This document shows positions 8,128 through 18,233 of a stretch of 64,000 nucleotides of DNA, in pieces. The stretch covers positions 1 to 64,000 of the forward strand of contig CAWHKS010000025.1 of assembly GCA_963829955.1 (NCBI GenBank), in the 5' to 3' direction. Position numbers and translations under genes: made by a program. Each line of letters opens with the position of its first letter. The first letter of the stretch is position 1. Under the pieces are notes generated by a model. That model saw nothing but the letters and a program-made list of their open reading frames with translations, did no database searches and was not told the origin of the DNA. The DNA comes from DASTFY01 sp963829955 (GTDB taxonomy: Bacteria > Actinomycetota > Acidimicrobiia > Acidimicrobiales > Ilumatobacteraceae).

Positions 8128-8532
8128 ATGCTCACGTTCACCGACGGCGCGCTGGCCGAGATGATCGCCCACGCCTACCGGTGCTACCCGGAGGAAGCCT
8201 GCGGGCTGCTGGGGGGAGACGCCGCTCGATCGCGGGTGAGCGTCTTCTATCCGTGCCGCAACGCCGCCGAGTCGGCCCGGGTCTACACGGTCGAGCCCCG
8301 TGACCACCTGCTGGCGCAGCGGGATGCCGACCGGCGGGGCCTCACCGTCCTCGGGGTGTTCCACAGCCACACGCACACGGAGCCGTACCCGAGCCCGACC
8401 GATGTCGAGCAGGCACCCGACCCCGACTGGCACTACGTGATCGTGAGCCTCAAGCGGGAGGCTCCCGAGACCCGTAGCTACCGCATCGTCGGGGGAGACA
8501 TCGCGGAGGAGGCCGTCGCCGTCAGCGGCTGA
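8128..8532 (+). CDS. mec: JAMM/MPN+ zinc metallopeptidase, Mec-like
   Basis: 134 aa, a single JAB1/MPN domain. The complete JAMM signature is visible: E in YPEEACGLLGG and H-S-H-x7-S-x2-D in FHSHTHTEPYPSPTD. In Mycobacterium tuberculosis, Mec removes the C-terminal cysteine from the sulfur carrier CysO after CysM has made a CysO-cysteine adduct. The same mec...cysM order appears here, but no cysO-like gene lies between them. TAGCCT 9 nt before the ATG suggests a leaderless or very short 5' UTR. Confidence 0.85.
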   Translation: MLTFTDGALAEMIAHAYRCYPEEACGLLGGDAARSRVSVFYPCRNAAESARVYTVEPRDHLLAQRDADRRGLTVLGVFHSHTHTEPYPSPTDVEQAPDPDWHYVIVSLKREAPETRSYRIVGGDIAEEAVAVSG

Positions 8533-9757
8533 GTGCCGTCCGGATCGCTCCGGAACACCGCGGCCGCAACGGCCGTCGCGGCCGCGGTGACCACGTAGAC
8601 CCCGAGCGCGGCGGTGAGTCCGAACCGGTCAGCAAGGAGCGCGGCGGCGAGCGGCCAGAGCGCGCTGGGCAGGGAGAGGTAGCCGATCACCGCCGCCGTC
8701 GTGCCCGGCTGGCCGGGGCGCAGACCGAGGATCCGGGCCTGCACCGTGGTCCAGAACAGCGCGCTCGATGCACCCGCGGCGAGACCGAAGACCACCTGGA
8801 ACGGGATGGCCGGCGCCACGACGATGCCGAGCACCGAACCGGCCAGCAGGACGGTCGGGGCGACGGGCAATCGATCCGGCCGCAGGATCGCGCTGACCGA
8901 CGGCGCCGAGCGCGAGCGCACCGGCGCCAAGGACGCCGCCGACGAGCACGCTCCCGCCGACCAGGACGGCGACCGCGTGCGACTGCCCCCGCTCGACCTC
9001 GAGGAACGCGATGGCGAAGCCGAGGAACGGCTCATCGAGGGTGTCGAAGAGGAGCGCCACCAGCGCCAGCAGCCACACCCTTCGGTCCCGGAGGCACGAG
9101 CGGACGTCGGACACCGCGGAGGACGGTTCGGCCGCGGGCTGCGGACGCGGCAGGTCCTGAATGGCCAGCGCGGCCGCATACGCGAACGCCGCGATCGCGG
9201 AGACGATGAACGGGACCCGCCAGGACCACCCCAACGCCGCGGATCCGGCCAGGAGCAGGGGTCCGATGAGGTCGCCCACCTCGGCGCCGAGGTTGCCGGG
9301 AGCGAGGACCCGCACCAGGTCGTCGCCGGCAAGGTCGACGAGGGCCACCTCGCAGGCGGCCAGCATGGCGTCAGAAGCGAGGCCCAGCAGCAGGGATCCC
9401 ATAGCCAGGACCCACCAGTCCTGTCCCAGTCCCCAGCAGGCCAGGCTGAGCCCGTAGCCGAACGCGCCGAGGGACGGCCAGGACCCGCCGGCTCATGCGG
9501 TCGGCGGCTATGCCGGCCAGCCCTCCCACGAGCCCGCCCACCCACATCAGCGTGAGCAGGACGGCCACCTGCCCGTAGGTCAGGTCGAGTTCGGACCGTA
9601 GGGGCTCGATGGAGCCGGTCGGGAGGAAAGAGAACCACTCGTCGAACAGCCGGACGGCGACGAGCGTCGCGACGAGTGACAGGGGGGCGCGAACGAACAG
9701 TTCGAGCTCCCGCCATCGAGGACGGCGACGAGGTCAGTAGTGGGTGAGGCGCGGCAT
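8478..9757 (-). pseudogene. MFS transporter, disrupted (in-frame stop and two frameshifts)
   Basis: Three reading frames together encode a ~400-aa major facilitator. An N-terminal part (VRAPLSLVATLVAVRLFDEW, then MWVGGLVGGLAGIAADRMSRR) shifts near 9472 (one extra base in CCC) into AFGYGLSLACWGLGQDWWVLAMG and beyond. It shifts again near 8898 into SAILRPDRLPVAP...ALFWTTVQARILG to the stop. The only plausible ATG (9757) is followed seven codons later by TGA 9736-9734. The end overlaps the mec coding region by 55 nt. Three lesions make real decay plausible, although the window has other indels. Confidence 0.65.
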
Positions 9758-9854
9758 CGGGTTCCGAGCATAGGGCGGGGCTCCCGCCTGGTCGGGCGAG
9801 ATAGCCGCCGCGGGCTCGTGGAGTCCGGGGCTGTCGGGAGGGCGAGGGCCCCGG

Positions 9855-9887
9855 TAGAATCCCGACTAAGCGAATCGGATTAGCCGG
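9855..9887 (+). promoter_or_regulatory. cysM promoter with overlapping inverted-repeat operator
   Basis: A -10-like TAGAAT (9855-9860) is followed immediately by the imperfect inverted repeat CCGACTAA-N10-TTAGCCGG (7 of 8 pairs), ending 14 nt before the cysM ATG. A repeat sitting on the transcription start is a typical repressor position. The cognate regulator is unknown. AAAGGG downstream serves as ribosome-binding site. Confidence 0.45.
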
Positions 9888-9901
9888 GAAAGGGCAGGCC
9901 G

Positions 9902-10852
9902 ATGCCGGTCTACGAGAACGTGCTCGACATGATCGGGAACACCCCGCTCGTCGACGTCAGCGCGGTGTCCCCGAACCCGCACGTTCGCATCCTGGCCAAG
10001 ATGGAGAGCCAGAACCCCTTCGGCTCGGTCAAGGACCGCATCGCCCGCTCCATGATCGAGACGGCGGAGAAGGAGGGCTACCTCCACCCCGGCCAGACGA
10101 TCCTCGAGCCCTCGTCCGGGAACACCGGCATCGCCCTCGCCGCCATCGCCCGCCTCAAGGGGTACCCGATCAAGATCCTGATGCCCGAGAGCGTGAGCAT
10201 CGAGCGCCGGCAGATGCTCGAGGTCTACGGCGCGGAGATCATCCTGACCCCCGGTGCGGAGGGATCGAACGGGGCCGTGCGTCGCGCTCAGGCCATGGCC
10301 GACGAGCATCCCGAGTGGGCGTTCCTGTACCAGTACGGCAACGACGCCAATCCCCGGGCGCACTATGAGGGCACCGGGCCGGAGATCTGGCGGGACTGCG
10401 AGGAGGTGACCCACTTCGTCGCCGGCCTCGGGACCAGCGGCACGCTGATGGGGACGGGCACCTACCTCAAGGAGCGCAATCCCGACATCAAGGTGATCGC
10501 CATCGAGCCGCCCCTCGGTGAGCGGGTCGAGGGACTGCGCAACATGGAGGAGGGATACATCCCGCCCGTGTTCGACCGCTGGGGTGGCCCGGACCTGCTC
10601 GATCGCAAGCGCGTGGTCCGCCCCCGGGAATCGCTGGAGTGGACGCGGCGCCTGCTGGCCGACTGCGGCATCTTCGCCGGTATCTCGTCCGGGGCGGCAC
10701 TGGCCGGAGCGGTGAAGGTGGCCGGGGAGATCGACGAGGGCGTCGTCGTGTTCATCGTCTGCGACGGCGGGTGGAAGTACCTCTCGACCGGTGCCTATAC
10801 GGACGATCTCGACGCCGCCGAGGCGCGCGCCGAGCAGATCATCTACTTCTGA
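9902..10852 (+). CDS. cysM: Cysteine synthase CysM (O-phosphoserine sulfhydrylase type)
   Basis: 316 aa fold-type II PLP enzyme. PLP lysine K44 lies in NPFGSVKDR, the substrate loop SSGNTG is at 71-76, and the phosphate-binding GLGTSGT is at 176-181. The C-terminus CDGGWKYLSTGAYT is characteristic of mycobacterial CysM, which uses O-phosphoserine and thiocarboxylated CysO rather than O-acetylserine and sulfide. R212 in VEGLRNM is a candidate phosphate-recognition arginine by analogy. It is followed by murI-rph-rdgB as in M. tuberculosis, apart from an opposite-strand hydrolase. Confidence 0.92.
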   Translation: MPVYENVLDMIGNTPLVDVSAVSPNPHVRILAKMESQNPFGSVKDRIARSMIETAEKEGYLHPGQTILEPSSGNTGIALAAIARLKGYPIKILMPESVSIERRQMLEVYGAEIILTPGAEGSNGAVRRAQAMADEHPEWAFLYQYGNDANPRAHYEGTGPEIWRDCEEVTHFVAGLGTSGTLMGTGTYLKERNPDIKVIAIEPPLGERVEGLRNMEEGYIPPVFDRWGGPDLLDRKRVVRPRESLEWTRRLLADCGIFAGISSGAALAGAVKVAGEIDEGVVVFIVCDGGWKYLSTGAYTDDLDAAEARAEQIIYF

Positions 10853-11679
10853 GACGCCACTGAGCCGACGCCGGCTCGCCGTCCGGCGAGCAGGAAACCG
10901 AGGGTGACCAGGGTCGTCGCCTTGGACCCGGCCGTCCGGAGGTGGCCCCAGCGCTCGAAGATGTGCGCCCAGCCGTCCTGGACGCCGTCGGCGGTCGCCT
11001 CGAACATCTCACGGGGGTAGAAGCGGTCCTTTCCGCCCCCGATGACGAGCGTCGGGGCGGTGATGCGGGCCAGGTCGTCCTCGACATCGAAGACGTCCTC
11101 AGCGTCGACCGTGATGAGCATGTCGTTCGGATCGCCCCGCGCCATCGAGCGGGCCGCGAGCCGCGCCACCGGTCGGACCGGTAGCCGCACGGACTCAGGC
11201 ATCGTCAACTCGATCACCTTCGACCATCCCGCGGCTGGGTCTCCCGCTCTGGTCAGGCGAGCCAGCTCGGCCTGCGACGCGCGCCCGTCTGGTCCGAGCT
11301 TGTAGGCGGCAGCGACCACGACCAGCCGGCGCACAAGGTCAGGCCGATCGGCCGCGAGTTGCAGCGCCACGGATCCGCCCGTGCTGGTGCCGTGCAGGAC
11401 CACGGGTTCGCCGAGGTCGTGCTCGATCGCGCTCGCGATGTGGCCGGCGATGTCGGACATCGACTGGCCGGGCTGCAGTCCTCTCCTGCGGTTCACCAAG
11501 AAAACGGTGAAGTCGTCCGTCAGTGGGGCGACGGCGCTCAACGTCATCCGGCGCTGCCAGCCCTGCGGGATGTCGTGCTGCGGCGACAGCCCCTGCACCA
11601 TCACCAGTGGCGGCCCCTGCCCGAGGCGCAGGAAGGGGATGTCGCCGTGGAGGAAGCCCTCGGACGTTCGCGCTGCCAT
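10843..11679 (-). CDS. Alpha/beta hydrolase
   Basis: 278 aa alpha/beta-hydrolase fold. The nucleophile elbow is GTSTGG in VVLHGTSTGGSVALQLA, with the catalytic serine in GxSxG form. A late acid candidate lies in VIGGGKDRFYP, and the histidine in RWGHLR. The oxyanion segment is VMVQGLSPQH. The start at ATG 11679 is preceded by GGAGG with 6-nt spacing, so an upstream in-frame ATG is not used. The C-terminus overlaps the cysM stop by 10 nt, convergently. The substrate is unknown. Confidence 0.8.
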   Translation of the reverse strand: MAARTSEGFLHGDIPFLRLGQGPPLVMVQGLSPQHDIPQGWQRRMTLSAVAPLTDDFTVFLVNRRRGLQPGQSMSDIAGHIASAIEHDLGEPVVLHGTSTGGSVALQLAADRPDLVRRLVVVAAAYKLGPDGRASQAELARLTRAGDPAAGWSKVIELTMPESVRLPVRPVARLAARSMARGDPNDMLITVDAEDVFDVEDDLARITAPTLVIGGGKDRFYPREMFEATADGVQDGWAHIFERWGHLRTAGSKATTLVTLGFLLAGRRAGVGSVASQK

Positions 11680-11769
11680 CGAACACCTCCGCGTCCCCGC
11701 CGTCGTGCCGTCCAGCATGACACTCCTTCATGCCGGGAGCGCGAGGTGACCGGTCGGTAGCCTGCGGCG

Positions 11770-12639
11770 GTGGACCGGCCCATCGGCATGTTCGACTCCG
11801 GCTTCGGCGGCCTGACCGTCGCGCGCGCGGTGATCGACGTGCTCCCGGCCGAGGACCTGGTCTACGTCGGCGACACCGGCCGCTATCCGTACGGGCCGCG
11901 ACCGCAGGACGAGGTCCGGGTGTTCGCCCGCGAGCTGGCGTGGAGCCTGGTGAAGGACTTCGACGCCAAGGCCGTGATCGTGGCCTGCAACACGGCCGCC
12001 GCCGCCGGGCTCGGGGAGCTGGCCGCGGAGCTGCCCGTCCCCGTACTGGGGGTGATCGAGCCCGGCGCCCGGGCGCTGGTTCAGGCGACGCGGTCAGGCC
12101 GGGTGGGGGTGATCGGCACGGTCGGCACCATCTCGTCCGGCGCCTACGCGAGGGCGGTCGAGGACACGGGCGCGCCGGTTGAGCTCACGTCGGCCGCCTG
12201 TCCGGGCTTCGTGGAGTTCGTCGAGCGGGGCGAGACCGAGGGTGAGCAGGTGACGATCCTGGCCGAGCGGCTGCTGGCCCCGATGCGCACCGCGGGCGTG
12301 GACACCCTGCTGCTCGGGTGCACCCACTACCCGTACCTCGCCCGGGTGATTGCCGACGTCATGGGTCCGGAGGTCGTGCTGGTCAGCTCGGCCGACGAGA
12401 CCGCTTTCGCGGTGCGGGGGGAGCTCGAAGCGCTCGGCCTGCTCCGTTCGAGGACGTTCTCACCGCCGGCCGTGCACCGCTTCCTGTCGTCGGGTGATGT
12501 CTCGTGGTTCGCGGAGCTCGGTCGCCGGCTGCTGGGCCCGGAGCTCTCCCACGCCGGGCGCTGGACCCCGACGGTCATGTTCAGCACAACCGCGACCACC
12601 GCGACCGCAACGACCGATGCCGACGAGGTGCACCAATGA
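11770..12639 (+). CDS. murI: Glutamate racemase
   Basis: 289 aa. It makes D-glutamate for peptidoglycan. The two catalytic cysteines are present: C73 (VACNTAAAAG) and C184 (LLGCTHYPYL). The N-terminal IGMFDSGFGGLTVARA and GDTGRYPYG are also typical. GTG start, with TAGCCT located 6 nt upstream, so the mRNA is probably leaderless. Its stop overlaps the rph ATG. Confidence 0.95.
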   Translation: MDRPIGMFDSGFGGLTVARAVIDVLPAEDLVYVGDTGRYPYGPRPQDEVRVFARELAWSLVKDFDAKAVIVACNTAAAAGLGELAAELPVPVLGVIEPGARALVQATRSGRVGVIGTVGTISSGAYARAVEDTGAPVELTSAACPGFVEFVERGETEGEQVTILAERLLAPMRTAGVDTLLLGCTHYPYLARVIADVMGPEVVLVSSADETAFAVRGELEALGLLRSRTFSPPAVHRFLSSGDVSWFAELGRRLLGPELSHAGRWTPTVMFSTTATTATATTDADEVHQ

Positions 12640-13406
12640 ACCGTCGTGATGGCCGTCAGCCCGACGAGCTGCGCCCGATCAGCTTCGAGCGGGACTTCAC
12701 GACGATGGCCGGCGGCTCCGTGCTGGTCGCCTTCGGCGGCACCCGGGTCCTCTGCACCGCCAGCGTCGACGACGACGTGCCGCGTTGGATGAAGGGACGG
12801 GGCAGGGGTTGGGTGACGGCCGAGTACTCGATGCTCCCCGGCTCGTCGTCGGAGCGAGTGGATCGGGAGGCGGTGAGGGGCAAGCAGGGCGGACGCACCA
12901 TGGAGATCCAGCGGCTCATCGGCCGGGCGCTGCGCGCGGCCTGCGACCTCGTGGTGCTCGGCGAGCGGCAGGTCGTCGTCGACTGCGACGTCCTGCAGGC
13001 GGACGGGGGCACCCGCACGGCGTCGATCTGCGGCGGCTACCTCGCGCTGCACGACGCGCTGGCCCGGCTCGTGAAGGGTGGCCAGCTCGGTCAGCACCCG
13101 CTGCACTCGCTCTGCGCGGCGATCAGCGTCGGCATCGTCGACGCCACGCCGGTGCTCGACCTCCCGTACGTCGAGGACTCCAGCGCCGAGGTCGACATGA
13201 ACGTCGTGATGCTGGCCGGTCTCGACGGTCAGGAGTCGCGCTTCGTCGAGGTGCAGGGCACTGCCGAGGGTACGGCGTTCACCCGGGGCGAGCTGGACGA
13301 ACTGCTGGCACTGGCGGAGGTCGGGCTGGGCGAGTTGTTCGCGCTCCAGCGCGAGTACGTCGCGGTGGCGCCCGATCGACGGCCGGGGAGCGGACCGCGG
13401 GCGTGA
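12636..13406 (+). CDS. rph: Ribonuclease PH
   Basis: 256 aa phosphorolytic 3'-5' exoribonuclease that trims tRNA 3' ends. Family signatures are present: GGTRVLCTASV, WVTAEYSMLPGS, the RGKQGGRTMEIQRLIGRALRA block with the phosphate-binding arginines, and VDCDVLQADGGTRTASI. Overlaps murI by 4 nt (ATGA) and rdgB by 4 nt (GTGA), forming a coupled operon. Confidence 0.95.
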   Translation: MNRRDGRQPDELRPISFERDFTTMAGGSVLVAFGGTRVLCTASVDDDVPRWMKGRGRGWVTAEYSMLPGSSSERVDREAVRGKQGGRTMEIQRLIGRALRAACDLVVLGERQVVVDCDVLQADGGTRTASICGGYLALHDALARLVKGGQLGQHPLHSLCAAISVGIVDATPVLDLPYVEDSSAEVDMNVVMLAGLDGQESRFVEVQGTAEGTAFTRGELDELLALAEVGLGELFALQREYVAVAPDRRPGSGPRA

Positions 13407-13999
13407 GGCACCAACTCATCTGTTCCTCCGCCAACCCGGACAAGGTGGCCGAGATCGCGGCGATCGTGGGCGGCGTGGTGGACCTCCTGCCGCGGCCTCC
13501 CGAAGTTGCCGACGTGGTGGAGGACGCGGACACCCTGGAGGGCAACGCTCGCCTCAAGGCCGCCGCGCTGGTGCAGGCGACGGGTTTCGCGGCCGTGGCC
13601 GACGACACCGGGCTCTTCGTCGACGCGCTCGGTGGCGCGCCGGGCGTCTGGTCGGCTCGCTACGCGGGGGAGCGGGCGAGCGACGCGGACAACCGGGCCA
13701 AGCTCCTCGCCGCGCTCGCTGACGCGCCAGCCGGCCCCGGACGGGCGGCACGGTTCGTGACCGTCGCGCTGGTGCGCTGGCCCGACGGCCGTGAGCTGAG
13801 CGTGGAGGGCGTCAGCGAGGGTGAGATCGCACCGGCCGAGCGGGGGAGTGGCGGCTTCGGCTACGACCCGCTCTTCGTACCCGCGGACGGTGACGGCCGG
13901 ACCTTCGCCGAGATGTCCGATGCCGAGAAGCACGCGCTGTCGCACCGGGGCCGGGCGTTCAGGGCGCTGATGGAGGCGCTCAGGTCGAGCCCTGGGTGA
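13403..13999 (+). CDS. rdgB: Non-canonical purine NTP pyrophosphatase (RdgB/HAM1)
   Basis: 198 aa ITP/XTP pyrophosphatase that removes deaminated purine nucleotides. Motifs: SSANPDKVAEI near the N-terminus (family (T/S)xNxxK), ADDTGLFVDALGGAPGVWSARYAG, GGFGYDPLFVP, and SHRGRAF. GTG start inside the rph stop codon. Its last 20 bp overlap the end of the opposite-strand hydrolase gene. Confidence 0.95.
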   Translation: MRHQLICSSANPDKVAEIAAIVGGVVDLLPRPPEVADVVEDADTLEGNARLKAAALVQATGFAAVADDTGLFVDALGGAPGVWSARYAGERASDADNRAKLLAALADAPAGPGRAARFVTVALVRWPDGRELSVEGVSEGEIAPAERGSGGFGYDPLFVPADGDGRTFAEMSDAEKHALSHRGRAFRALMEALRSSPG

Positions 14000-14996
14000 G
14001 GGCGAGGTCGGCCACGAGGCCGCGGTGGTCGCTGCCCGGTACGTGGAGCTCTCGCACCCCGGTGGGAACCACGCCCGGGCGGAGGAGGGCGTGGTCAAGC
14101 CGGACGAACGGCGGGAGGTCCCACGCCACCGGCCACGACGTCGAGAACCCGCGGCCCATCCACTCGTGGACGTCGCGCAGGCCGCGGCCCAACAGATCGC
14201 GGAAGGGGGGATGCCAGCGCGAGGCGTTGAAGTCGCCCACGACGACGGTCGGTGGTCCGGGGGTGGTGGCGGCGTCGCCGATGGCGTCCAGGCTGTCCGC
14301 CCACTCGCGGCTCGTCCTCCCGTCCGACACCGGCGGGAACGGGTGGACCACGAAGACACGGACGGGCTGGCCGTCGACGTCGAGCCGTACCTCCATGCCG
14401 AGTCGCGAGCCGATCCGCCGGATCTCGCCGTCGACGATTGGGAACTTCGAGTAGAGGCCGAGCCCCTCCGAGCTCCAATGCGGCCTGGCCAGCCGGTACG
14501 GGTAGCGCTCGTCGACGCCGAGTTGCTCCAGCTGTTCGGCCATCGCCTCGTTCATTTCCACCACGGCGAGCACGTCGGCGTCCGGCGCCAGCACCGACTC
14601 ACCGGCCGTGGCGGAGGCGTTGTGGTGGTACACGTTGGCGAACGCCACCGAGAACCGAGGGGCACCGGGTGCTACGTCCCGCCGGCCCCCCGGGAAGGCG
14701 ATCGGTGCGCTCAGGACGAGCAGCGCCAGCGCGATCCCAGCCGCGGTGAGGGCCAGCGCGCCTCGCTGCCGCCACGCGGCGACGACCGCGATCGGGAAGG
14801 CGGGCAGCAGCAACCACGGCGTCAGGCTCTGGATGACAGGCAGCGGGCCGATGCGGCCGAAGCCGAGGGCCTGGGTGATGGCCAGCGCGCCCATGGCGGC
14901 CACGGCGAGCCACGCGAGGAGCCACCCGGTCTGGCCGGGCCAGCTGTTCGCGGCCCGCGACTCGACGGGTCGCGCCGTGTCCCGGCTCTCGGTCAC
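13980..14996 (-). CDS. Membrane-anchored endonuclease/exonuclease/phosphatase family protein
   Basis: 338 aa. Three hydrophobic helices span about residues 22-110. They are followed by an extracytoplasmic EEP domain beginning FSVAFANVYHHN, with VVEMNEAM (metal-binding Glu), VFVVHPFPP, VVVGDFNASRWHPPF and the terminal VPGSDHRGLVADLAL containing the catalytic SDH. The family includes phosphodiesterases, sphingomyelinases and nucleases; substrate unknown. GTG start overlaps the upstream gene's TGA, so it is the last gene of a three-gene minus-strand operon. Confidence 0.85.
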   Translation of the reverse strand: MTESRDTARPVESRAANSWPGQTGWLLAWLAVAAMGALAITQALGFGRIGPLPVIQSLTPWLLLPAFPIAVVAAWRQRGALALTAAGIALALLVLSAPIAFPGGRRDVAPGAPRFSVAFANVYHHNASATAGESVLAPDADVLAVVEMNEAMAEQLEQLGVDERYPYRLARPHWSSEGLGLYSKFPIVDGEIRRIGSRLGMEVRLDVDGQPVRVFVVHPFPPVSDGRTSREWADSLDAIGDAATTPGPPTVVVGDFNASRWHPPFRDLLGRGLRDVHEWMGRGFSTSWPVAWDLPPFVRLDHALLRPGVVPTGVRELHVPGSDHRGLVADLALTQGST

Positions 14997-16026
14997 CAGC
15001 CCCGCAGATCGACCGGCCAGACGTCGACCACCACGCCGTCGCCGTCCACGACGTGGACCTGCTCGTGCTTGGCCATCGTCGGGTCGATGTGGGCCGGCCA
15101 GACCCGCACCCGGTCCCCGAGTCGAGGCGCCGCCGTGCCCTCGTCCGGAGCGAAGGTCAGGTGCTCGTCGGAACAGAACCAGACGGTGGCACCGTCCACG
15201 GATGGGTTGCCGTGGTCCATGCCCAGCGCCTTGAGGCCGACGTCGAGGACGGCCCACTGCGGTCGGACGGAGATGACGGTGCCGACAACGGACAGCGCCA
15301 ACCCAAAGGGCTGCCCGAGTGACCCGAAGACCAAGGTTGCGTACTGCGTGTCCATCAGGGCGTAGCTGCCGGCCTGCACCTCGGTCACCCGTGTGTGCAG
15401 GTCGAAGGTTCCCGTGCCGCCAGACGACACGATCTCGCCGCCGACCTCGGCATGGGCCGCGTGCAGGAGATCCACGGAGGCGTCGACGGCGGCCCTCTTG
15501 CGCTCCAGGTCGGTCTCCATCATGACGTGGCCCTCATAGCCCATGACGCCTTGCACCTCGAGGCCGCGGCGGCGCGCCAGCTCGGCCAGCCGACCGGCAT
15601 CGGCCGGAGCGCACCCGCAACGGGGCAGGCCGACGTCGACATCGATCACGATCTCACGGAGCCCGGCCGCGGCGGCGGCGTCGATCGTGCCCTCGCTGTC
15701 GACGGCGACGATCATCCGCACGTCGTCGGGAGCCGCGGCGACCGCGGCCGCCATGGCTCCGAGCCGCCGCGGGTCGAGTACCTCGTTGGCCAGCAGCAGG
15801 TTGCCGCCCAGGCCGGCGGCAGCCATCCCCAGCATCTCGGCCGGCGTCGCGCAGGTGAAGCTCTCGTGGCCGTGGCGCCTCTGCGCGGACGCGATGGCCG
15901 TGCACTTGTGGGCCTTCACGTGCGGACGTAACCGCGCCCCGGGGAGAGCGTTGGCCATGGCGGCGAGGTTCTGCTCGAACCGCGCCTGGTCGAGGACGAG
16001 CGCCGGTGTCGGCAGGTCGGCGATGT

Positions 16027-16030
<4 letters not shown>
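14993..16030 (-). CDS. D-threonine aldolase-like / alanine racemase-fold PLP enzyme
   Basis: 345 aa fold-type III PLP enzyme. The N-terminal barrel has LRPHVKAHKCTAIA, whose lysine near residue 39 is the likely PLP ligand, and SSGGTGTFDL for phosphate binding. The C-terminal beta domain has PAHIDPTMAKHEQ; the H-x-D pair matches the divalent-metal ligands of D-threonine aldolase, whereas D-serine dehydratases have H-x-C. Expected reaction: cleavage of D-beta-hydroxy amino acids to glycine plus aldehyde. GTG start overlaps the stop of the glucanotransferase gene, and its stop overlaps the EEP gene. Confidence 0.82.
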
Positions 16031-17751
<1,721 letters not shown>

Positions 17752-17849
17752 CCATCCGTCACGTGATCGCAACACTCACTGACCACGGTAGAATTGAGCT
17801 CGCGAGCCCCCGATCGCGGCCGCAGGATGGAAGTGGAGGGCCCCCCTCG

Positions 17850-18233
17850 ATGTTGGATGTCGCCATCCGTCGCAGCCTCAAGACCGCGTCCTCGGACGGG
17901 TCCGACGTCACCGGAAACGAGCTCGACGTCCCCACCGTGTGCCGTTTGGATGGTGCGCTCGACAGCAGCGCGGCACCCGTTGTACGCGCCCTCCGTGGGC
18001 GTCTGGCCCACGCGAAGACATTGTTGGTCGACCTGCGCGGCATCGCGGTGTTCGACCGACCAGGGCTCGGCGCGCTGGTGGGCGTGCTCCGCGGCGCGCA
18101 TCCGGGTGTCGGCCGTGTGCGCGTGTGCGCCGATCAACCCGCCCTCGTCCGCCTGCTGCGGGCCGAGGGTCTCGACCGTCTCTTCCCGTTGGTCTCGCGG
18201 CCCGATCAGCCGGCGGTGGCCGCCCGCCCATGA
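17850..18233 (+). CDS. STAS-domain protein (anti-sigma factor antagonist-like)
   Basis: 127 aa. Core STAS sequence: VCRLDGALDSSAAPVVRALRGRLAHAKTLLVDLRGIAVFDRPGLGALVGVL, followed by VRVCADQPALVRLLRAEGLDRLF. In SpoIIAA-type antagonists a serine sits in the D-S-xG-L loop; here the equivalent is FDRPGLGAL, so the usual phosphorylatable Ser is missing. AAGTGGAGGG serves as ribosome-binding site, and TAGAAT (17789-17794) is a candidate -10. Its stop overlaps the otsA start (ATGA), which ties a possible stress-sigma module to trehalose synthesis. Confidence 0.75.
   Translation: MLDVAIRRSLKTASSDGSDVTGNELDVPTVCRLDGALDSSAAPVVRALRGRLAHAKTLLVDLRGIAVFDRPGLGALVGVLRGAHPGVGRVRVCADQPALVRLLRAEGLDRLFPLVSRPDQPAVAARP

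Noticed and set aside
9734..9736. In-frame TGA in the MFS gene as a second selenocysteine codon
   Set aside because: Falls between an ATG and a basic N-terminus, not at a redox motif. No family expectation of Cys there, and the gene has two other lesions.
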